From: a virus | IMG/VR virus record: IMGVR_UViG_3300044695_002220 | Coordinates: 1 to 23,101 of that record | DNA: 23,101 nt | Direction: 5' to 3' (one strand) | The notes under the pieces: model-generated | Told to the model about the DNA's origin: nothing | The model's input: only the letters and a program-made list of their open reading frames with translations | The model's database searches: none | Program-made: the position numbers and the translations under genes | Shown here: piece by piece, positions 18,500 through 23,101 of the stretch | Position numbering within the stretch: position 1 is the stretch's first letter | How the letters are laid out: each line of letters starts with the position of its first letter

Positions 18500-18572
18500 C
18501 TGCCCCACCTGGCCTCGATCCAGGGACATCCGAATTAACAGTTCGGCACTCTACCAACTGAGTTATAGGGCA
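18500..18572 (-). tRNA. tRNA-Asn (GTT)
   Basis: On the minus strand acceptor TGCCCTA pairs with TGGGGCA (one T-G), anticodon stem CCGAA/TTCGG holds loop CTGTTAA (GTT), and T-arm CCTGG-ATCGAGG-CCAGG follows with an unusual A at the first loop position. Discriminator G; CCA not encoded. It is isolated from the four-tRNA cluster. Confidence 0.9.
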
Positions 18573-18612
18573 AAGTGGGCAGTTTTAGTCATGCCTAGGA
18601 CTTTAAATATTA

Positions 18613-19548
18613 TTACTTAGAACTAACAGCAACTACTCTTACTGCTTCAAATGTAGGAACTTTTTGCTTACCTACCATAGTAAAGTAGTCAACAAACTTA
18701 ACTGATTCTTTTGTAAGAGAATTTAAATATTCTACAAAAGTTTTATAAGTATTGTTTTTAGTATACGCAGATGCAGAGATTGCTGCTGCTCCTGATGTTC
18801 CACCAAGGTTAAACTGTGCTCCATTTACCTTAGTAATAGAGAGTCCTCCAACTGCTAACAGGTCAAGTCCTGGACCTCTATTAGTTTGTGTCTCTCCAAT
18901 TCTAACACCAGCATCAACTTGTTCAGTTAGTGATCCAACACCAACTACTCCAGCAACACACGCTGGGAATCCAACAGAAGTTTTATTTGTATCGTTACCT
19001 GTCGCAGCAAATACTGGAACATTCTTAGAGTTAAGCAATGAAACCGCATTGATTGTGACATTGTCTGTTGTGCACCAAGTTGGAATATTTATACTAGATT
19101 GACTAATTGATAAGGCATCAATACTATATTTTTCTGAGTTCTTTGATACCCAGTCGATTGATTTGCGTAAACTGTCAGCCCAGTTTGTGTACACAACCCT
19201 CTTGTTGGCAGTGTACTCTTCAGCATATCTAATAAATACAATCTTAAGGTTTGGATTAATTGCCAAGGCAGCCTTTACCATAGCATCACCGTGATATGCA
19301 GACATATTGTTTGAGTCTGCTGGGGGAGTTGCTATTGCTGCTGCTCCCTTTCCTTCCATAAAATTTGTCTTGTTTGGACAGGAATTTTTGTATGTATTAA
19401 AGCATACCTCATGAATGATCTGAGGGAACTTTCTTGAATCAATAGCAGTATCAATAATGGCTAGAACCTTTTGATCTTCTGCCTGTGCTGGCTGTACTAC
19501 TGTAATTAATAGTACTGCTGATAGTAGTGCTAGTAGTGTTTTTTTCAT
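18613..19548 (-). CDS. Secreted subtilisin-like serine protease (S8 family, 311 aa)
   Basis: A clear signal peptide (KKTLLALLSAVLLITVV, cleavage after AQA at residue 23) precedes a catalytic domain with Asp33 (AIIDTAID), His86 (AYHGDAMVKA), Asn185 (AATGND) and Ser252 (GGTSGAAAIS), the S8 triad plus oxyanion Asn. No propeptide or C-terminal anchor is visible. It should be exported by the host secretion system during infection. The ATG at 19548 is chosen because it begins the signal peptide; the frame is open 25 codons further upstream. Confidence 0.88.
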   Translation of the reverse strand: MKKTLLALLSAVLLITVVQPAQAEDQKVLAIIDTAIDSRKFPQIIHEVCFNTYKNSCPNKTNFMEGKGAAAIATPPADSNNMSAYHGDAMVKAALAINPNLKIVFIRYAEEYTANKRVVYTNWADSLRKSIDWVSKNSEKYSIDALSISQSSINIPTWCTTDNVTINAVSLLNSKNVPVFAATGNDTNKTSVGFPACVAGVVGVGSLTEQVDAGVRIGETQTNRGPGLDLLAVGGLSITKVNGAQFNLGGTSGAAAISASAYTKNNTYKTFVEYLNSLTKESVKFVDYFTMVGKQKVPTFEAVRVVAVSSK

Positions 19549-19571
19549 TTTTGTCTCTCTCTTTGTTGTTG

Positions 19572-19790
19572 TTATTGTTTGATTTTTAAAACTACTTGGC
19601 AAGGGTCTCCGCCCTCTTCCCATTCTTTTTGCTCTTCTTCATCCATATATGGATCACCTTCGTGTGTATTGCAGAATGGTTCTGTTACCCATCCTCGTTC
19701 AATACCGTTTTCAAGCCAGATTTCAAACTCGTCAAAATCTGATTCTATATTTTGGATATCTCTTAGGATCTCGTCAAATTCTTCGCTCAT
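19572..19790 (-). CDS. Acidic hypothetical protein (72 aa)
   Basis: The core WLENGIERGWVTEPFCNTHE then GDPYMDEEEQKEWEEGGDPC matches a small conserved protein seen in many actinobacteria and their phages (GWxxxPFCxTHxGxP...EEGxDPC), with two Cys and a His that may bind metal. Function unknown. Leaderless start from a TTGACA-17-TATACT promoter. Confidence 0.7.
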   Translation of the reverse strand: MSEEFDEILRDIQNIESDFDEFEIWLENGIERGWVTEPFCNTHEGDPYMDEEEQKEWEEGGDPCQVVLKIKQ

Positions 19791-19796
19791 GTATTA

Positions 19797-19825
19797 AGTA
19801 TACCTTTAAAGGCTTACGATGTCAA
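19797..19825 (-). promoter_or_regulatory. Promoter TTGACA-17-TATACT, leaderless, for the gene starting at 19790
   Basis: On the minus strand TTGACA is 19825-19820 and TATACT 19802-19797, spaced 17 nt, then 6 nt to the ATG at 19790. The -35 lies within the last codons of the upstream gene. Confidence 0.75.
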
Positions 19826-20330
19826 CTGGACCCATACAGGATGGGTTAAATTTAATAGCAGCATTTACTGCCTGCATTACTCTGTTCCTTGCATTTTTCT
19901 GTTTATCTGTTGCATACAAAACACCATAGGCATATTCTGCACCAGAACCCATAGCAAGATAAGGAAGCATGTATTTAGATAAAGACATATCTCCAGAACT
20001 ATGTTCATAGATTTCTCCACGGACTGCAATAATCAAACCCAGGTCTCCATCTTTAGATGTGTCAACCCAGAACTCATTATAAAATTCTTTGAGTTCTTTA
20101 ATAAATTTTGTCTGCATAAACTTGTCTGTGTCTTTAATGTTGGGTGGTGTTGGTTTAAAGTTATAACGGATTCTTTCTCCGTCCATTGATCCAGCATATC
20201 CAATTAGATATGGACCAATCTTCCAAACCTTTGGAGCAGTAAGTGCTAAGATGGTTCCATCATCTGATGCCCCACGGTCTCCAGCCATGTAGATTTTATC
20301 TTCATGTTTTACTACAGCAATACAGGTCAT
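19806..20330 (-). CDS. Proteasome/HslV-like Ntn hydrolase (174 aa)
   Basis: The start MTCIAVVKHEDKIYMAGDRG is that of a proteasome beta or HslV subunit. After removal of Met, Thr1, Asp17 (GDRG) and Lys33 (PKVWKI) fall exactly at the proteasome catalytic numbers; IGYAGSMDGE and LPYLAMGSGAEYAYGVLYA are the later conserved glycine motifs. There is no propeptide, as in HslV. No ATPase partner (HslU/ARC type) is seen here, so it may self-assemble or use a host unfoldase. A leader with GGAGAGG lies downstream of a TTGACA-18-TATACT promoter. Confidence 0.85.
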   Translation of the reverse strand: MTCIAVVKHEDKIYMAGDRGASDDGTILALTAPKVWKIGPYLIGYAGSMDGERIRYNFKPTPPNIKDTDKFMQTKFIKELKEFYNEFWVDTSKDGDLGLIIAVRGEIYEHSSGDMSLSKYMLPYLAMGSGAEYAYGVLYATDKQKNARNRVMQAVNAAIKFNPSCMGPVDIVSL

Positions 20331-20335
20331 GGTAA

Positions 20336-20386
20336 AGCCCTCTCCAGATAGGTGATACTCAAGTATACCATTGCCCAGAGAGGGCT
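20336..20386. promoter_or_regulatory. 9-bp inverted repeat around the Ntn-hydrolase promoter
   Basis: AGCCCTCTC (20336-20344) and GAGAGGGCT (20378-20386) are perfect inverted copies 33 nt apart. One arm fills part of the promoter spacer, the other overlaps the ribosome site. Since one arm is upstream of the transcription start, it cannot be an RNA hairpin; an operator is possible. Confidence 0.35.
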
Positions 20387-20391
20387 GTCAA
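20362..20391 (-). promoter_or_regulatory. Promoter TTGACA-18-TATACT for the Ntn hydrolase
   Basis: On the minus strand TTGACA is 20391-20386 and TGgTATACT ends at 20362, with an 18-nt spacer. The leader of about 25 nt contains GGAGAGGG. Confidence 0.7.
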
Positions 20392-20407
20392 CTACCGCCA
20401 ATAATGA

Positions 20408-20692
20408 CTAATTAGCCTTTTTGTCTACCGTCTTAAACGCATCATTGATCTCTGCCAATGTGAGTTTTCCATCGTCCAAAAAAGCCCTTGCCAGTCTTTC
20501 AATGACTGTTGCTACGCCTAATAGTCCTGCTAAGAATACTGCCTGAACTGTGTCAATTCCAACTACTGCTCCAGCACCAAGTACTGATAGACCAGATGCT
20601 GCAAAGACTGCGACAATACGCATAAGGATATTAGTGATTGCCTTTTGTGGGTGCTCCTTCTTAGGAGGCTCTACTACCTTTTTAGTTGCCAT
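20408..20692 (-). CDS. Holin-like small membrane protein (94 aa)
   Basis: A basic N-terminus (TKKVVEPPKKEHPQKAITN) is followed by two hydrophobic segments (LMRIVAVFAASGLSVLGAGAV and TVQAVFLAGLLGVATVIERL) and a short soluble C-terminus (DDGKLTLAEINDAFKTVDKK). This layout is common in phage holins of actinobacterial phages. I use the ATG at 20692 with AAGGAGG 7 nt upstream; the longer frame overlaps the next gene. Holin function is inferred from topology. Confidence 0.65.
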   Translation of the reverse strand: MATKKVVEPPKKEHPQKAITNILMRIVAVFAASGLSVLGAGAVVGIDTVQAVFLAGLLGVATVIERLARAFLDDGKLTLAEINDAFKTVDKKAN

Positions 20693-20694
20693 AT

Positions 20695-20922
20695 TTAGTC
20701 CTCCTTTCTTAGCGGGATTGTGATAAGCCAAATTACTGTTGTTGCAAGTACTGCAATACCAACAATGTCTCTTGCTGATCCCGTTAAAGTTAGCCATGCG
20801 ATAAAGAAGCCAAGGAGGGTGAATGCCTGTGCAATTAATTCCATTCCTGCGTCTTTAAACCATTTAACTAATCCCTTTAGGATTTTACCTACGAGATTAA
20901 AGGCTTTTTTGATTATCTTCAT
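20695..20922 (-). CDS. Small membrane protein (75 aa)
   Basis: An amphipathic basic N-terminal helix (KIIKKAFNLVGKILKGLVKW) precedes two transmembrane helices (LIAQAFTLLGFFIAWLTLTG; IVGIAVLATTVIWLITIPL). It could be a second holin or antiholin next to the gene at 20408-20692. AAGGAGG 5 nt upstream. No named family. Confidence 0.6.
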   Translation of the reverse strand: MKIIKKAFNLVGKILKGLVKWFKDAGMELIAQAFTLLGFFIAWLTLTGSARDIVGIAVLATTVIWLITIPLRKED

Positions 20923-23060
20923 TTGTTCCTCCTTATAACTGCCCCTGCAATTTGTGATGCTATGACCACTGGGATAATTACTTCTTGTGCTTTCTCTCTC
21001 TGATCATCTGTCATATCCATACCTAACTCAGAGAAATTAGATAATAGTTCTGTAACATCCACTTCAAATACTGCTCCAAGTGGGTCTGCTAAGAATGCCT
21101 CTGTTTGTACTTCTGTTACTGCATCTGCTAATGTAAATGGCATTGGTGTCTCCCCTGCCTCTGCTTCTCTATCTGTAAACTCAACAAATGCTTCTGCAAG
21201 TGCTGGGTTAGACTTCATCTGCTCAGCAATTTGTGCAACTTCTGAAGGCTTAATTCCAAGATCTTCTGCAACCTCAGCCTTTGCTTCTTGAGTCAAGGCT
21301 CTGAGTGTTTGGCTAACTGCTGTTACTTGTTCAGGGGAAAGAGTAACCAACTTGTTATCACTACTTGTAAGGTTAGCAATAACATTAGATAAATCTTCTT
21401 CTGTTCCAGTCCCCTTTTCAGGAACCAGGGCTGCTAATACCTCATCAGTAATTTCTACATCTGGTTCATTCCAAGGGTTCTCTTCTGGTTCTGGCTCTGG
21501 CCCAGGTTCTGGTGTAGGTTCTTCAGTAGGTTCTACAACTGGCTCTTCAGTTGGTTCTGGATCTGGGGTAACCTCTGGTGTGGGCTCTGGTGTGGGCTCT
21601 TCTGTAGGGTCTACTGTAGGCTCTGGTGTGGGCTCTGGTGTTGGCTCTTCTGTAGGGTCTACTGTAGGCTCTGGTGATGGCTCTGGGGTAGGTTCAGGCG
21701 TTGGTTCATCTGTAGGCTCTTCGGTTGGTTCTGGAGAAGGTTCTGGGGTGGGTTCTGGGGTAGGCTGATTGGCTGCAGCATTGGCTGCTGCTTGAGCAAT
21801 AGCAGCATTAAGTTCTCTTTCTGATTGCTCATAATAATATTCCCATGCATCACTAATAGCATTATTTAAATCAATTATTGACTGATTGTATATCTCTATT
21901 CTGCTATTCTTCAAGTCTAAAGCATCTTCTGTATCTGCAATAGCATCAAGATGTTCCTGTGTCTTGGTTTGCAAAACCTGATTCATTGATGACAGTGTTG
22001 TATTCTCAGAATTGTATACGCTTAGTTTGTCATTGTATACTGCCAATTTATTGTTATAGTTTGTTTGTGCTATAGCCTGTGCTGCAACAGCATCATTGTA
22101 AGCATCTGTCTGTTCCTGTGTTGGTCCTGAGCCAGAAGAAAATGTATTAAGATTACAACTAAAGTTTTGTCCCCATACTCTTGGATTTCCAGCATAGTCA
22201 CAACCTGCTCCAGTCCATCCTCCAGGAATTGCCCATCCAAGAAGGTAGGATCCAGGGCCTCCTCCGTTGTACCACCATATTTCTACATCTAAAGTTTTGT
22301 CTTCACTAACATCATATACGGGAGAGTAATCGCTCCAAGTTGTCCCTTGCTCTACCCAGTTATCAACAGCAAGTTGACCGTCAACATACATTCTAAAACC
22401 ATCATCCGTATATCCTGCAAAGTAGGTTTGTGTAAACCATGAAGGGACTGTTATCTGTCCAGTAAATTTAACTATAAGGTTTTCGTATCTATTACCGCAA
22501 ACTGGAAGTTGCATACTGCTTGAGTTCCAGGTACCAGAACAGATAACAGATCCTGGGGTAGCAACATTACCCTGTCTAACAAGAGTATAAACAGTGTATG
22601 CTAAACCTGTTCCTCCAGCACTCTGCATATTTGATTGTGTAGTTTGAACATTTATGTTGGCTATGCTGAGAGCATCCTGTGCATCGTTTCTTTCTTCAAG
22701 AGCATTGTCTTTATGTTCAAGGGCCAAGGCTACTGTGGCTGTCTGCCCATCCACATTTGACTGAGCAAGGTTCTTTGCTTCTAAGGCTGTGGCTTCTGCT
22801 TCTACTGCATCTTCGTGGGCATCATAGGCATCATCTTTAAGTTCCTTTGCATTTGTGGCTGAGGCAAACTTATTTTCTGCTATCTCTATAAGATCTATAA
22901 AATCATCTTGATATCCAAGGTCATCTACGCTATCGTTAAGTTCCTGTATTTCTTGGGATGCTACTGTGAGTGGGTCATCAGAGTGGGCTTCCTGGGGGGC
23001 TATAAGTAGCCAGCCAAAGGCTAGAACTGTGGCTGTTACTATTCTTAGTAGTCGTTTAAT
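20919..23060 (-). CDS. Long secreted PA14-domain protein with Pro-Glu repeats; non-canonical start (about 713 aa)
   Basis: The frame runs unbroken from at least 23060. It opens with a signal peptide (KRLLRIVTATVLAFGWLLIA, then PQEAHS), followed by Ala/Glu-rich coiled coil, a PA14 domain (FAGYTDDGFRMYVDGQLAVD; DVEIWWYNGGGPGSYLLGW), a second coiled coil, about 95 residues of EPTPEP-type repeats, a helical domain, and a C-terminal hydrophobic helix (VIIPVVIASQIAGAVI) ending RRNK, which may anchor it in the membrane. PA14 domains bind glycans. No ATG/GTG/TTG precedes the signal peptide in frame; an ATT at 23060 lies 7 nt after AGGGGG, and an ATG at 23085 is in another frame. A cell-surface or adhesion role is inference. 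Confidence 0.75.
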   Translation of the reverse strand: MKRLLRIVTATVLAFGWLLIAPQEAHSDDPLTVASQEIQELNDSVDDLGYQDDFIDLIEIAENKFASATNAKELKDDAYDAHEDAVEAEATALEAKNLAQSNVDGQTATVALALEHKDNALEERNDAQDALSIANINVQTTQSNMQSAGGTGLAYTVYTLVRQGNVATPGSVICSGTWNSSSMQLPVCGNRYENLIVKFTGQITVPSWFTQTYFAGYTDDGFRMYVDGQLAVDNWVEQGTTWSDYSPVYDVSEDKTLDVEIWWYNGGGPGSYLLGWAIPGGWTGAGCDYAGNPRVWGQNFSCNLNTFSSGSGPTQEQTDAYNDAVAAQAIAQTNYNNKLAVYNDKLSVYNSENTTLSSMNQVLQTKTQEHLDAIADTEDALDLKNSRIEIYNQSIIDLNNAISDAWEYYYEQSERELNAAIAQAAANAAANQPTPEPTPEPSPEPTEEPTDEPTPEPTPEPSPEPTVDPTEEPTPEPTPEPTVDPTEEPTPEPTPEVTPDPEPTEEPVVEPTEEPTPEPGPEPEPEENPWNEPDVEITDEVLAALVPEKGTGTEEDLSNVIANLTSSDNKLVTLSPEQVTAVSQTLRALTQEAKAEVAEDLGIKPSEVAQIAEQMKSNPALAEAFVEFTDREAEAGETPMPFTLADAVTEVQTEAFLADPLGAVFEVDVTELLSNFSELGMDMTDDQREKAQEVIIPVVIASQIAGAVIRRNK
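21479..21768 (-). repeat. Pro-Glu-Pro-Thr coding repeat with a 48-bp tandem unit
   Basis: Degenerate hexameric and dodecameric units encode EPTPEP/EPSPEP/EEP. The segment TCTGTAGGGTCTACTGTAGG (plus strand) recurs at 21601 and 21649, a 48-bp period. The number of units is likely to vary between relatives. Confidence 0.8.
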
Positions 23061-23101
23061 TACCTTTCCCCCTTGCAGACGACATGTCTGATAGGATGAT
23101 T

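Noticed and set aside
21352-21768. Rightward ORF of 138 codons coding GSGVGSGVGSS repeats
   Set aside because: It is the antisense of the EPTPEP repeat of the leftward PA14 protein, whose domains and signal peptide are real; the repeat keeps other frames open.
21479-21768. CRISPR array or tandem non-coding repeat
   Set aside because: Units are short, degenerate, in frame, and encode a Pro-Glu spacer; there are no unique spacers of constant length.

Overview
The window looks like part of a tailed-phage genome infecting an actinobacterium. Genes are tiny and tightly packed, with ATGA and TAATG overlaps throughout. There is a CHAP endolysin, several small holin-like membrane proteins and five tRNAs, and no bacterial housekeeping block. 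The actinobacterial link comes from a WhiB-type iron-sulfur regulator (10577-10861), a DUF7455-like CxxC protein (16429-16662) and an FmdB-type zinc ribbon (16676-16864). The AT-rich composition and the cargo (PstS, Hsp20, tryptophan halogenase, 2OG oxygenase, glutathione peroxidases) would suit a phage of freshwater actinobacteria, but that habitat is an inference.

Layout. Bases 1-65 hold the start of a leftward FkbM-like methyltransferase cut by the window edge. Bases 114-6010 run rightward: many 29-60 residue proteins, several with zinc-knuckle cysteines, plus a sulfotransferase-like protein, a 2OG-Fe(II) oxygenase, two tandem glutathione-peroxidase homologues and a HAD phosphatase. Only a small carbohydrate-binding-like gene (1322-1567) opposes them. 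Four tRNAs (Met/Ile2-CAT, Gly-TCC, Glu-TTC, Arg-TCT) end this arm at 6320. From 6327 to the right edge everything is leftward: thioredoxin, Cys-rich protein, HNH protein, a putative small RNA, PstS, a second putative small RNA, Hsp20, a holin-like protein, a run of small unknowns with WhiB, a SNase, a second sulfotransferase, tryptophan halogenase, two DUF2061 proteins, an APS-kinase/nucleotidyltransferase fusion, endolysin, FkbM methyltransferase, tRNA-Asn, a secreted subtilisin-like protease, a proteasome/HslV-like Ntn hydrolase, two small membrane proteins and a long secreted PA14 protein with Pro-Glu repeats.

How it works together. Fifteen start codons sit 6 or 7 nt (13 of them exactly 6) downstream of a -10 hexamer that usually has either a TTGACA-type -35 at 17 nt or a TGn extension. 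The A of the ATG is therefore the expected transcription start, which means systematic leaderless transcription. Lysis and accessory genes such as endolysin and Hsp20 instead have leaders with AGGAGG-like Shine-Dalgarno sites. The same promoter geometry, without a start codon, places the 5' end of an 84-nt RNA exactly on the first base of a 10-bp stem that closes it (7345-7428); this is the best candidate for something undescribed. The APS-kinase/HxGH fusion with two sulfotransferases suggests a phage-encoded sulfation route, beside other modifying enzymes (halogenase, oxygenase, two FkbM methyltransferases). The gene at the right end has no usable ATG/GTG/TTG start in frame with its signal peptide, which suggests an ATT start, a +1 frameshift or a homopolymer error in a G5 run.
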